DNA of 64,000 nucleotides from Xiheicaenibacterium sp046351325 (GCA_046351325.1 JAXLYR010000010.1:1-64000); one strand, 5' to 3'; positions 16,665 through 25,869 are shown, counted from the first letter of the stretch. Made by a program: numbers and translations. The notes: generated by a model not told the origin, from the sequence alone.

Positions 16665-19300
16665 ATCCAGGGCCGACTTGATCCTGTCGGGGCCGGTTCC
16701 GTGGTGGCGGAGGTCGTAGGCTCGGTCGTGGGGCGTGTCGTCGCTGAAGCCTTGGCGCTGGCTGACGTTGTCGGCTGGGGCTTACCCGAGGACAGTGCGC
16801 TAGGAGGCGCCGAAGAGGAGGGGATGATCGTGGATTTTACCGGGCGACTCGACACTTTGGCGGACGCCGTAGCCTGCGGCACAGTTCCAGTCGCTGTCGG
16901 CACCACGACGCCCGCTCGCTCGAGCTCATCGACAAGCCCCTGAGCAGTCGAAAGGTCGGGAGCGAACACGAGCGCGAGCCGCGCCAGGCGCAGAGCTTCG
17001 ACGTTGTCGCCCTCATACTTTCGCGCGAGAGCGTCGTTTACTATCCCCTCGGCGGCGGTCCGTCGGAGCGTCAGCACGCGGCGGTCTCCCGGGGAGCGCT
17101 CGAGCAGTCGGTCGGTGAGGTCACGGACGTTGTGGTCCGGGGGGGAATCCCAAGCTCGCCGTTCCATCGCGTCCTGAGCCTCTTGGAGGTCGGCGTCGAA
17201 GGAGGTCGTGGTGGCACCTTTATCGCCGAAGAGGCGAACCCCGCCGAGTGCGACGACTGGCAGAGCGACGAGGAGCACCCCAGCAGCAGCGAGAAAGCGC
17301 CAGCGCGACCGACGTGAACTTACAGCCGTGTCATTCGCGGGCGGAGAGCTGACCGCAAGGCCTGGTTGTGAAGGCTGAGGGGGATTGGGGATGCGAGCGC
17401 GATGCGCGTCCTCGAGCGGACTGCCAGGTATCGTCGGGCCCGGCCGGAGTGAGGACGGGACGCGGCCTGGTCCGTCGTCGAGCATGCCGTGAATCGTGTC
17501 GCCAGGCTCCGCGACCTGGGTGCCACCGGGACGCGACATCCCAGCGGGAAGCGCCGGTGGACGCTCACTGCGGGTGACATCGGACGGCTTCGACTCCTCG
17601 TCGGAGAGGATCGTAGCGCCAGGGCGTGAGGGTTGTGCTCGAAGCGATCGTGTTCCTGCGTTCGAGATAGGTGGAATGGGGGGAACGGCGATCGCGGGGC
17701 TCGAGGTCGGTCGAACACTGCCCGCAGCGTGCGAGCCATTCGCGCCACCGTTGAGCGCGATTCCAGGTGAGGAGGCGCGGGCAGGAACAGGCGCAACAGG
17801 CTCGAGCTGCAAAGCAGGCTCGGACGGAGCCACACCCGGTGCCGAGCGAGACACTGGGGACTTGCCGGTAGGTGTCGAGCCTGCAGGCTTCGCCGGTGCG
17901 AGCATGCGAGACGATGTCGGCCCGGGAGGAACCGGCGGGCTCGAAAGGAGCTCGACATCCGACGCACGCTCGTCGAGCTCTTCATAGGTCGTGCCTGGGC
18001 GAGAGGGGAAATCGCCGAGCAGCGATTGCACCGACTCTCCGTTGAGGTCGGTCGTGCTGTCGTCGACGGCGACCTCACCTGCGGCCACGGTCGGAGCCGC
18101 CGGCGCGATACCCAACCGAGTCGTCTGAGGTCGCTGAGGGACCGCCGAAGGCTCGGCGGGAGTGGCGATCGAAGAGATCTTCGCCTTCAGCTCGGGGGTG
18201 AACTCGTGCTGTCGGGTGCGCTGCTTGGAAGAGATACGCAGGTCGCCACGAGGCAGCCCGTGAGAAGTATCGACTGTGATGCCAGCCTCGCGAGCGGCCA
18301 AGAGCAACTCGCGGCCGAAGGCGCGTGCGTTCTCGGCGCGATCGGCGGGGTTCTTGGCGAGGTTGCCCATCACGACTTGCGCGATGGGCTCGGGGACGTA
18401 GGCCGCACGCGGAATTGTGCGCAGATCCGGCGGGGTGGCGTGGATTTGCTGGACGAGCAACGCCATCGGGGAGTCACCCTCGAAGGGTGTCCGCCCTGCG
18501 AGCATTTGGTAGAGGACGGTCGCGATGGCGTAGACGTCTGCTTGCGGTCCGACGTGTTTCCCCTCAGCGCCCTCGGGCGAGATGTACTTCGCCGTACCGA
18601 AGATCAAGCCTGCCTGGGTGCTCGACTTGTCCATCGCGCAGTCGAGGCGCGCGATACCAAAGTCAAGTACCTTGACGAAGTCCAAGTCCTCTCCGCGACG
18701 CACGAGCATGATGTTCTCGGGCTTGAGGTCGCGGTGAACGATCCCGTGCGCGTGGGCCTCGCCGACTGCGTCGGAGAGTTGGGCGGCGATGTGAAGTGTC
18801 CGCGCGAGCGGTAGCGCACCACCTTCACCCTGGGCGGCGAGCGCCGAGAGCAGAGAGATCCCGTCGAGGAACTCCATGACGAGGTAGACCTCGCCCCCGA
18901 TCCTGCCCTCTGCCCCGGAGGCGAGCGTACCGGTCATCAGGACCTGCACGACGTTGGGGTGTACGAGGCGGCTCGCGATCTTCGCTTCGCGATGGAAGCG
19001 CGCGACGAGTTCAGCGTTGCCCGTGAGCTCGCGGTGCAGGACCTTGACCGCCACGTCGCGATCGACCCCAGCCTGGAAGGCGCGGTAGACACGGCCCATC
19101 GAGCCGATGCCCACGAGAGCGTTCAACTGGATCTGACCCGGGAGTTCAACCGAGAGATAGGGGTCGAGCTCGAGTGGGCTCGTCAGCATCGAGCGCGAGC
19201 TCGACAGCGGAGTGCCGTCCCGGGGGCAAAAGAGCACCTCCGGTCCGTACCGTTCGCCACAGGACGCGCACCCTTTCGACCCGTTGCCCATGGACTGCAT
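16661..19300 (-). CDS. Membrane-anchored Ser/Thr protein kinase with N-terminal zinc-ribbon-like motif
   Basis: 879 residues from ATG 19300 (ATG 19291 is equally possible). Residues 11-30 read CASCGERYGPEVLFCPRDG, a short ribbon with three Cys. The kinase domain follows: Gly-loop GIGSMGRV at 64-71, Lys86 in VAVKVL, catalytic HRDLKPENIML and DFGIAR, then GTAKYISPE. All the catalytic residues of an active Hanks-type kinase are present. Residues 370-660 are Pro/Ser/Gly-rich and disordered. A transmembrane helix lies at about residue 665 (FLAAAGVLLVALPVVALGG), with a small extracytoplasmic helical domain and a Ser/Thr-rich tail. It diverges from scpA. Confidence 0.93.
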   Translation of the reverse strand: MQSMGNGSKGCASCGERYGPEVLFCPRDGTPLSSSRSMLTSPLELDPYLSVELPGQIQLNALVGIGSMGRVYRAFQAGVDRDVAVKVLHRELTGNAELVARFHREAKIASRLVHPNVVQVLMTGTLASGAEGRIGGEVYLVMEFLDGISLLSALAAQGEGGALPLARTLHIAAQLSDAVGEAHAHGIVHRDLKPENIMLVRRGEDLDFVKVLDFGIARLDCAMDKSSTQAGLIFGTAKYISPEGAEGKHVGPQADVYAIATVLYQMLAGRTPFEGDSPMALLVQQIHATPPDLRTIPRAAYVPEPIAQVVMGNLAKNPADRAENARAFGRELLLAAREAGITVDTSHGLPRGDLRISSKQRTRQHEFTPELKAKISSIATPAEPSAVPQRPQTTRLGIAPAAPTVAAGEVAVDDSTTDLNGESVQSLLGDFPSRPGTTYEELDERASDVELLSSPPVPPGPTSSRMLAPAKPAGSTPTGKSPVSRSAPGVAPSEPALQLEPVAPVPARASSPGIALNGGANGSHAAGSVRPTSSPAIAVPPIPPISNAGTRSLRAQPSRPGATILSDEESKPSDVTRSERPPALPAGMSRPGGTQVAEPGDTIHGMLDDGPGRVPSSLRPGPTIPGSPLEDAHRARIPNPPQPSQPGLAVSSPPANDTAVSSRRSRWRFLAAAGVLLVALPVVALGGVRLFGDKGATTTSFDADLQEAQDAMERRAWDSPPDHNVRDLTDRLLERSPGDRRVLTLRRTAAEGIVNDALARKYEGDNVEALRLARLALVFAPDLSTAQGLVDELERAGVVVPTATGTVPQATASAKVSSRPVKSTIIPSSSAPPSALSSGKPQPTTSASAKASATTRPTTEPTTSATTEPAPTGSSRPWM

Positions 19301-19464
19301 CAGGCTAGCAGAATTTCTCGGGGGCAAGGGTTCGAGGCCGGATCGAACCCAGCATAACCCTGCTCTCTTCCACCGGTGATGGCGCAAACGGACCCGCCCC
19401 GTGCGTTCCCCCACATCGAGGATTCACTTTCGACCGGGATGTAGATAGAGCCGGTGCGGCTCTC

Positions 19465-20508
19465 GTGAAGCGTGCAGGAAAGACCAAGCGTCCGACGGAG
19501 GACACTTCGGACCCCGCGCGACCGGGCCTCGCGCAGACCGGGCACGGCAAGCGAACGCAGCAACGCGGGCAGCAGGGCAACCGTTCGGAGCCGGCCACTG
19601 CGGAGGCCGCGCAGGCCGAGATCCCCGCCAACGCGTACGTCGTGGCGCTCCCCATTTTCGAGGGGCCGCTCGACCTGCTGTTGCACGTCATTCAGAAGCA
19701 CGAGCTGAACATCCTCGACATCCCGGTCGGTTTTGTCACCGAGAAGTACCTCGAATACCTGCGCATCATGCGCGACCTTTCGATCGACCTCGCCAGCGAG
19801 TACCTGGTGATGGCCGCGACACTCGCGCACATCAAATCAAAGATGCTGCTGCCGGATGTGCCCGACGCAGCGGACGCGAGCGGCGAGGACGACGAAGCAG
19901 AAGATCCACGCGGCGAGCTGATTCGACGGCTGCTCGAGTATCAGAAGTACAAGGTCGCCTCGGAAGAGCTCAACTCGCGGGACACGCTCGGAGCGAGTGT
20001 TTTCCCTAGGGGTGAGACCGAACCGCTCCCCGAGGGACCCACGCCGTTTGCAAAGTTGGGTGTCTTCGAACTCCTCGATGCGTTCTCCAAGGTGCTGCAG
20101 CGCACGAACGTGAAGATCGAGCACGAGGTCGTCTTCGATCGCATCAGCATCTCGGAGCGAATCGCCGAGCTCACCGACACGTTGAAGGCTTGCCGGACCA
20201 TGAACTTCGACGAGCTCGTGTTGAGCGCGTCGCGCGACGGACGTCCTCTCACCAGGTTCGATTTGGTGATCACCTTTCTCGCCATCCTGGAGATGGCGCG
20301 GCTGCGGATGATGCACATCTGGCAGGACGGAACGCTGACGCCCATCAAGGTCGAACTCCGCGTCATCGACGCGGATGAGGAGGCAGACACCGGTGGCCTC
20401 TTCAGCGGCATGACTACGGCAGCGCAAGCCTCTCCATCTCCGTCAAGCGAACCGCAGGGTTCGAGCGAGACGGACGATGCTGGTAAAGGTGAGCTCGGCG
20501 ATGAGTAG
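19465..20508 (+). CDS. scpA: Segregation and condensation protein A
   Basis: 347 residues from GTG 19465. ScpA is the kleisin that bridges the SMC heads and binds ScpB to form the bacterial condensin. A low-complexity N-terminal extension of about 55 residues precedes the family core: VALPIFEGPLDLLLHVIQKHELNILDIP, YLVMAATLAHIKSKMLLP, and the C-terminal winged-helix region (ILEMARLRMMHIWQDG). Total length exceeds the usual 250-280 because of the N-terminal extension and a polar C-terminal tail. It overlaps scpB by 8 bases and is likely translationally coupled to it. Confidence 0.96.
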   Translation: MKRAGKTKRPTEDTSDPARPGLAQTGHGKRTQQRGQQGNRSEPATAEAAQAEIPANAYVVALPIFEGPLDLLLHVIQKHELNILDIPVGFVTEKYLEYLRIMRDLSIDLASEYLVMAATLAHIKSKMLLPDVPDAADASGEDDEAEDPRGELIRRLLEYQKYKVASEELNSRDTLGASVFPRGETEPLPEGPTPFAKLGVFELLDAFSKVLQRTNVKIEHEVVFDRISISERIAELTDTLKACRTMNFDELVLSASRDGRPLTRFDLVITFLAILEMARLRMMHIWQDGTLTPIKVELRVIDADEEADTGGLFSGMTTAAQASPSPSSEPQGSSETDDAGKGELGDE

Positions 20509-22420
20509 ACCGGGCAAAGACAAGCGCATGCGGTTGGCTGCGTGGACTTGGTTCCGGCGCTTCAACCAGACGCCTCAGCCGGTGCCGCAAGCCGCGCCCG
20601 AAGCCCCGAACCTCGCCAGCGAAGTCATTCGCAAGCACCTCGCTGGCGTCCTCGAAGCGCTGCTCTTTGCCTCGGAGAAGCCGATGTCGCTCGGGGATCT
20701 CACCCGCGCGGCGAAGGCCGATCGCAAGATGGTGAAGAACATCCTCGACGAGCTCGTCACCTTCTACCGCTCGCGAGGGTTCTCGATTTTCGAGGTGGCG
20801 GGCGGTTACGCGTTCCGCACGAGCCCCGAGTACGCGCCCTTCGTGCGTGACCTGACCGGGAAGAAGCCGGTGCGGATGTCTCGGGCGCAGGTCGAAACGC
20901 TCGCGATCATCGCGTACCGCCAGCCAGTGACTCGGCCCGAAGTGGACGAGATTCGCGGCGTCGACTCGGGTGCCGTGCTGAAGGCGCTGCTCGAGCGCGA
21001 ACTCATTCGAATCCTCGGCAAACGCGAGGAGCCCGGTCGCCCGATGATCTACGGGACGACCCCGCAGTTTCTGGAGTTCTTCGGTCTGCGCGCGCTGTCC
21101 GAGTTGCCGACGCTGAGAGAGTTCACCGAGCTCACCGACGAGTCCCGTGGCGTGTACGAGCGCGAGACGGGGGAACCCGCGCCGGTGACTTTCGACGCAG
21201 GTGGGCTTGTCGGAGGCGAGGGGACCATCGCGACCGAGGTCGTGCCTCCCGTCGAAGGAAGCGGGGGAGCTGAGGAACCGGGCGACGACGTGGCTGCATC
21301 GGCCGAAGCGACGGAGCCGATGCCCAACCCAGAACCGACCCCACCTGCCGAGTCCGATGACGACGAGTCCGATGACGACGAGTCCGATGACGACGAGTCC
21401 GATGACGACGAGTCCGATGACGACGAGTCCGATGACGACGAGTCCGATGACGACGAGTCCGATGACGACGAGTCCGATGACGACGAGTCCGACGACGACG
21501 AGTCCGACGACGACGAGTCCGACGACGACGAGTCCGACGACGACGAGTCCGACGACGATGAGTCCGACGACGATGAGTCCGACGACGATGAGTCCGACGA
21601 CGACGACGACGAGTCCGACGACGACGAGTCCGACGACGACGAGTCCGACGACGACGAGTCCGACGACGACGAGTCCGACGACGACGAGTCCGACGACGAC
21701 GACGAGTCCGACGACGACGAGTCCGACGACGACGAGTCCGACGATGACGAGTCCGACGATGACGAGTCCGACGACGACGATGAGTCCGACGACGACGATG
21801 AGTCCGACGACGACGATGAGTCCGACGACGACGATGAGTCCGACGACGACGATGAGTCCGACGACGACGAGTCCGATGACGACGATGAGTCCGACGACGA
21901 CGATGAGTCCGACGACGACGATGAGTCCGACGACGACGATGAGTCCGACGACGACGAGTCCGACGACGACGAGTCCGACGACGACGAGTCCGATGACGAC
22001 GATGAGTCCGACGACGACGATGAGTCCGACGACGACGATGAGTCCGACGACGACGAGTCCGATGACGACGAGTCCGACGACGACGAGTCCGACGACGACG
22101 AGTCCGACGACGACGAGTCCGACGACGACGAGTCCGACGACGACGAGTCCGACGACGACGAGTCCGACGACGACGAGTCCGACGACGACGAGTCCGACGA
22201 CGACGAGTCCGACGACGACGAGTCCGACGACGACGAGTCCGACGACGACGAGTCCGACGACGACGAGTCCGACGACGACGAGTCCGACGACGACGAGTCC
22301 GATGTCGACAAGGACCAGGCCGACTCCGTTGATGAAGACGACAAGAGTGACGAGTCGGAATCGACGGACGCGCCAAAGCTGCCGCCGACGGACAACGAAG
22401 GGACTGGCGGAACTTCCTAG
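20501..22420 (+). CDS. scpB: Segregation and condensation protein B with giant acidic repeat tail
   Basis: 639 residues from ATG 20501, which has a purine-rich AAGGTGAG upstream; ATG 20477 is an alternative. Residues 45-230 are a normal ScpB with its two winged helices (VLEALLFASEKPMSLGDL, AYRQPVTRPEVDEIRGVDS, MIYGTTPQFLEFFGL). After a Pro/Glu linker, residues 284-603 consist of Glu-Ser-Asp pentads and hexads, then a short acidic end. Normal ScpB is about 180-250 residues, so the tail more than doubles the protein. ScpB dimers bind ScpA and regulate SMC. The role of the tail is unknown; it is strongly negative and full of Ser in acidic context. Confidence 0.95.
   Translation: MSRPGKDKRMRLAAWTWFRRFNQTPQPVPQAAPEAPNLASEVIRKHLAGVLEALLFASEKPMSLGDLTRAAKADRKMVKNILDELVTFYRSRGFSIFEVAGGYAFRTSPEYAPFVRDLTGKKPVRMSRAQVETLAIIAYRQPVTRPEVDEIRGVDSGAVLKALLERELIRILGKREEPGRPMIYGTTPQFLEFFGLRALSELPTLREFTELTDESRGVYERETGEPAPVTFDAGGLVGGEGTIATEVVPPVEGSGGAEEPGDDVAASAEATEPMPNPEPTPPAESDDDESDDDESDDDESDDDESDDDESDDDESDDDESDDDESDDDESDDDESDDDESDDDESDDDESDDDESDDDESDDDESDDDDDESDDDESDDDESDDDESDDDESDDDESDDDDESDDDESDDDESDDDESDDDESDDDDESDDDDESDDDDESDDDDESDDDDESDDDESDDDDESDDDDESDDDDESDDDDESDDDESDDDESDDDESDDDDESDDDDESDDDDESDDDESDDDESDDDESDDDESDDDESDDDESDDDESDDDESDDDESDDDESDDDESDDDESDDDESDDDESDDDESDDDESDDDESDVDKDQADSVDEDDKSDESESTDAPKLPPTDNEGTGGTS
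21350..22309 (+). repeat. 15/18-bp tandem repeat array encoding ESDDD units
   Basis: About 960 bases of gagtccgaygacgac units, most 15 bases long with blocks of 18-base and a few longer units. All length variants are multiples of three, so the scpB frame is kept. The first nine units (21350-21484) share GAT at the first Asp codon. Later blocks share GAC or a GAT at the last Asp codon, a mosaic expected from block duplication. The repeat has no stop codon in any of the six frames. Confidence 0.97.
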
Positions 22421-22467
22421 CGGCCGGCCAGCGCCCTAGGGCAGCCGACGAGGCGCCTCACAGACCA

Positions 22468-22815
22468 CTATTCGCCGTCGGGGTACTCTTCGGCGAGCTC
22501 CAGCAACTTGCGTCGCAGCTCCTCGTGCAGAAGCACCTTGCGCAGCGCGGTCCACACGGCGAGGTCGACTACCGCGAGCCCGACTTGAGTCGGATCGGGT
22601 GGAGCGTGCTTGCGACGTTTGTTTGCGGTGCGAACGATTGCGTCTTTGCCTCGGAGCCGCAGCGCGGCCATTCGATCCACGAGGCGTTTGGTGGGAAAGA
22701 GCTCGCCCCGTTCCCAAGCCAGCACTGTGTCTTGGTCGACCTCGAGCGCCCGCGCCAGATCGCGCGCTGTGCAGGCGAGCTCCTGTCGCAGCGCCTTGAT
22801 GTCCTCCGGGCTCAT
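22468..22815 (-). CDS. Small helix-turn-helix (XRE-like) protein
   Basis: 115 residues from ATG 22815. The first 60 residues look like a Cro/C1-type helix-turn-helix, with TARDLARALEVDQDTVLAWERGELFPTKR matching the recognition-helix pattern and the conserved WE-G turn. The C-terminal half is helical and basic, then acidic (RRKLLELAEEYPDGE). It converges with scpB, 47 bases apart. A DNA-binding regulator is likely; its target is not visible. Confidence 0.8.
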   Translation of the reverse strand: MSPEDIKALRQELACTARDLARALEVDQDTVLAWERGELFPTKRLVDRMAALRLRGKDAIVRTANKRRKHAPPDPTQVGLAVVDLAVWTALRKVLLHEELRRKLLELAEEYPDGE

Positions 22816-22878
22816 GGCGTCCCTTCGCCCAATTGAGGAAACGACGCAACTTTGGCCGTCGATGCTCGATGAACCAGC

Positions 22879-24321
22879 ATGCGGATGCTCTTTCGACTCG
22901 GTGCCGCGGCGTGCTCGGTGTTGGCGTCCTTGGGGTGCGATCCGCCTGTCTTGCGTGGACAAGGTGGGGATGGCGGGGCGGGGGGTTCTTGGGCCGAGCC
23001 GCGCTTTGAACCGGCCGATAGCCCTGCCGGGCGCGTCGTGCTGCAGGGGAAAGGAGCTGCGCCAAACACGGTTTTTCTCGTTCGCGGTTCGCTCACGCAC
23101 ACTCAGCTTTCGGATCTCGCTGCAGGCCACCCGTCTGAGGCGCTCGGGGAGCGAACGATAACGACACGAACATGGAGCGACGCCTCGGACCAGGTCGTAG
23201 CACCCGAAGAGGCACTCCAGACCTCGACGCGGTATTCACTCGGAGTGGTCGAGCTCGGCGAGATCTGGGAGCTCGACACACCCGACACGCTCGCTGGCAT
23301 GGCGCGACGACAGTTCCCCGAGGACACAGCGACCGGCTACCTGTGGTTCTGCGGAGACCGTGAATTGCAGGTCGATTCCATCGACGCAGCACTCGACCCG
23401 CTCGGCCCGATGGGGCGATGGCAAGTCGGCACACCGAACGGTCACGCTCGCGATTGCATGCGATTCGAGCCTGCAGAGACAGTCGCACGCGGCGTCTACC
23501 AACCGCCGATTCTCGACGGGATAGCGCTCGACCCGCGCCCAGTCGCCGTCGACCAAGCCCCTGAGGAGACTTCCGCAGTGTGCGCCGAGGGGGAGATCCC
23601 GTTTGGGCCGGGGTGCGCTCGGGTTGAGGATGATCGGTTGGTGTTTTGGAGCAGTGAGCCCGAGATTGTCTGGGTGGTAACCCGCGCGGACGGTTCGGAG
23701 TGGCTCGCGCAAGCTCGGTCGGGGGAAGCGGTGGTGCTGCGCGGATTTGTCCCTGCGGCAGTCGAGTCCATCGAAGTCGAGTGGCTGTCTCCCCATGGGT
23801 GGGGAGCGCAAACCGTGGATGTACTCACGGGCGAATCACGCCCACGACCGATCTTGTCAGAAGTCTACGCCAACGCTGTTGGAAGCGAACCCGAACAGGA
23901 ATGGGTAGAGCTGCTCAACGATGGAACAGCCCCGGCAAATCTCGGGGATTTGGCGCTCGAAGACGTTGGCGGACACACGCCGCTCCCAGTGGACTCAGGG
24001 GTTCTGGAGCCCAACGAGATTGTCCTGATTGTCGGCGACGGTTTTGATGCTTCAGGGCAATACGACGTCGCGCCCCCACCGGAGGCGCGAATCGTTCGCG
24101 TCGCTGGTCATCTTGGGAAGAACGGCCTCAGTAACAGCGGCGAGCCCCTTCAGCTTGTGGGGCTTGATGGGACCGTCCTCAGCCGCTTCCCCGCAGAGCC
24201 GAAGCCCAAGCAAGGGGAGAGCGTTGCCCGCTTCGAAACCAAGACCGGTGAGCCAATCTACGTTCGGTCGCCGCCCACTCCGGGCGCTGACAACGGCAGC
24301 GCACCGGATGGGTCAGAGTGA
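22879..24321 (+). CDS. Lipoprotein with C-terminal lamin-tail domain
   Basis: 480 residues. The lipobox LASLGC ends the signal peptide at about residue 20, followed by a Gly-rich linker. The middle 280 residues are beta-rich and unrecognised. Residues 325-460 match the lamin-tail (LTD) fold: PILSEVYANAVGSEPEQEWVELLNDG, then LGDLALEDVGGHTPLP and ENEIVLIVGDG-like segments (here EPNEIVLIVGDG). LTD domains in bacteria occur in secreted or cell-surface proteins. A surface lipoprotein is likely. The start lies 63 bases from the divergent HTH gene. Confidence 0.85.
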   Translation: MRMLFRLGAAACSVLASLGCDPPVLRGQGGDGGAGGSWAEPRFEPADSPAGRVVLQGKGAAPNTVFLVRGSLTHTQLSDLAAGHPSEALGERTITTRTWSDASDQVVAPEEALQTSTRYSLGVVELGEIWELDTPDTLAGMARRQFPEDTATGYLWFCGDRELQVDSIDAALDPLGPMGRWQVGTPNGHARDCMRFEPAETVARGVYQPPILDGIALDPRPVAVDQAPEETSAVCAEGEIPFGPGCARVEDDRLVFWSSEPEIVWVVTRADGSEWLAQARSGEAVVLRGFVPAAVESIEVEWLSPHGWGAQTVDVLTGESRPRPILSEVYANAVGSEPEQEWVELLNDGTAPANLGDLALEDVGGHTPLPVDSGVLEPNEIVLIVGDGFDASGQYDVAPPPEARIVRVAGHLGKNGLSNSGEPLQLVGLDGTVLSRFPAEPKPKQGESVARFETKTGEPIYVRSPPTPGADNGSAPDGSE

Positions 24322-24325
24322 TTGG

Positions 24326-24673
24326 TCAGTAGTGGCCAGGCCGGCGAGTCGACTTCGCGTCGAGGCACTCCTCATACTCACGTAGGAAGTCCCCACACTC
24401 GCCGTTGTCATCGCGGTAGTGGCCATTGTCGCACTCGTAGCTGTCGAGTTGGCACTCCCAATAGGGCTCGAGCAGCTCATAGCAGTCGTAGGTCGAAGCG
24501 ACCTCGACCTCGGCGGACTGGATGATGTCGCACTCCTGACGCTCGCGATCACCACAGTTCTCGCAATCGCAGATGGCATCGCAGCGGTCGGACTCAATCG
24601 ACCCGCAACCAGTGATGCCGGCCGCCAGCGGCAGCGCCAGCAAGAGCGGAACAACGAAAGCCGAGCTTTTCAT
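24326..24673 (-). CDS. Cys-rich lipoprotein, second of a tandem pair
   Basis: 115 residues from ATG 24673. Signal peptide with lipobox AAGITGC, then a mature acidic domain of about 90 residues with eleven Cys. Nine of these have spacing C-x7-C-x5-C-x10-C-x15-C-x9-C-x6-C-x11-C-x9-C, identical to the upstream gene, plus two extra Cys in the first half. Apart from Cys and a few aromatic/acidic positions the two proteins differ. The ATG shares one base with the upstream stop (TGATG), so they are co-translated. Probably a disulfide-stapled envelope protein. I do not recognise the family. Confidence 0.8.
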   Translation of the reverse strand: MKSSAFVVPLLLALPLAAGITGCGSIESDRCDAICDCENCGDRERQECDIIQSAEVEVASTYDCYELLEPYWECQLDSYECDNGHYRDDNGECGDFLREYEECLDAKSTRRPGHY

Positions 24674-25074
24674 CACAGACCTCCGATGTCGGCGCAGCGC
24701 TGGAATTGATCTTCCTCTGAACCGCACACGTCTTCATCGGTCACATAGCGGTCGTCGTTGCAGCGCGACTCCTCCGCGACGCACTCGAACCAAGCATCGT
24801 ATTCGTCCGTGCAATTCTTGAGGTCGGCGAGGTCCTGAAGCTCGTTGAAGCGAGTGTTGCAAGCATCTTCGTCGGGCGCATTGCCTCCTTCGCATTCGGC
24901 GGCGGCAGCACAGTAGCCGCCAATCGAAGCGCCGCACCCGAGCACGAAGCTTGAGGCAGCAGCGAGGGTGAACAGCCCGACGAACCTGACCGCGCGGCCG
25001 GTGAGCGGAGCGCGAGATCGCTTTGCCCCGCGCGGTCGTCCGCGCCTCCCCTGGGTGTTTGTAAAGTCGTCCAC
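24673..25074 (-). CDS. Cys-rich lipoprotein, first of a tandem pair
   Basis: 133 residues from GTG 25074, chosen because it gives a basic n-region before the hydrophobic stretch FVGLFTLAAASSFVLGC, whose lipobox is VLGC. An ATG at 25158 would give an unusually long leader. The mature part has nine Cys with the same spacing as the next gene, including two C-x9-C pairs. It is acidic and rich in Asp, Glu, Tyr and Phe. It diverges from the rhomboid gene, with 146 bases between them. Function unknown. Confidence 0.78.
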   Translation of the reverse strand: MDDFTNTQGRRGRPRGAKRSRAPLTGRAVRFVGLFTLAAASSFVLGCGASIGGYCAAAAECEGGNAPDEDACNTRFNELQDLADLKNCTDEYDAWFECVAEESRCNDDRYVTDEDVCGSEEDQFQRCADIGGL

Positions 25075-25220
25075 GAAGCGAGCATACCCGAATCGGTCCG
25101 CTCTCCTAGCGTTCGAACCTTGCTTCGCTGAGAGGCTCGCAGGCGAAGTGTCTCGCACCCCCGATCGCGTGGTGGCGTTTGTGGGATGCGGAGGGCGGGG
25201 AGCGGTCGCATACTCGACTC

Positions 25221-25868
25221 ATGATCGAGCGCGTCGCGAAGAAATCGGCCAAGTTGGTCGTGCGTGAGGCCAAGGCGCAGGCCACGGTCGTCGGCAGCAT
25301 GGTGGGTGTGATGTGGGCCGAGGAGGCCGTCGATTTCGTTCTCGGCGGCCGCCTCGACGCGCTTGGAATCCACCCGCGGACCGCGTGGGGCCTGTTGGGC
25401 ATCCTCTTCGCGCCCTTCTTGCACGCCGGATTCGGGCATCTCATCGCGAACACCATCCCGCTGATCGTGCTCAGCGTTCTCATCATGCTGCGCCGGAAGC
25501 GAGACTTGCTCGTGGTCTCGGTCGCGAGCGCGCTCGTCGGTGGTTTGGGGATCTGGCTGATCGCTCCCTCCAACACCGTGCACCTCGGAGCGAGCATCCT
25601 GGTGTTCGGATACCTAGGCTATTTGCTCGCGCGCGGGCTCTTTGAGCGCAAGGTTTGGTCGATCGCAGGGAGTGTCGTCGCGTTCGTCCTTTACGGCGGC
25701 GCGCTCTGGGGCGTGCTCCCCGGGCAGGTCGGGATCTCGTGGCAGGGCCACCTCTTCGGGTTCGTCGGCGGCGTATTGGCCGCGCGATGGTTGAGCTCTC
25801 GCGACTCTCGAATCCGCGTCCGCAGCGCGAACACGAAGCCCCCCGCGGCGCTCAAGCAGTCGGCCTGA
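25221..25868 (+). CDS. Rhomboid-family intramembrane serine protease
   Basis: 215 residues from ATG 25221; upstream starts lack support. It has about six membrane helices. The rhomboid catalytic set is present: HLIAN with His73 and Asn77 (oxyanion side), Ser125 in GASI, and His177 in SWQGHLFGFVGG. The usual GxSG has Ile instead of the second Gly, a substitution seen in some family members. It should cut transmembrane substrates within the inner membrane. The last 25 residues are basic and cytoplasmic. Its stop lies next to the corA stop (convergent). Substrate not known. Confidence 0.9.
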   Translation: MIERVAKKSAKLVVREAKAQATVVGSMVGVMWAEEAVDFVLGGRLDALGIHPRTAWGLLGILFAPFLHAGFGHLIANTIPLIVLSVLIMLRRKRDLLVVSVASALVGGLGIWLIAPSNTVHLGASILVFGYLGYLLARGLFERKVWSIAGSVVAFVLYGGALWGVLPGQVGISWQGHLFGFVGGVLAARWLSSRDSRIRVRSANTKPPAALKQSA

Positions 25869-25869
25869 G

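Noticed and set aside
21049..22395. Long antisense and off-frame open frames across the scpB repeat (Ser-rich, Arg/Thr-rich)
   Set aside because: They exist only because the repeat unit has no stop in any frame; the scpB frame has a clear family domain and the expected start.
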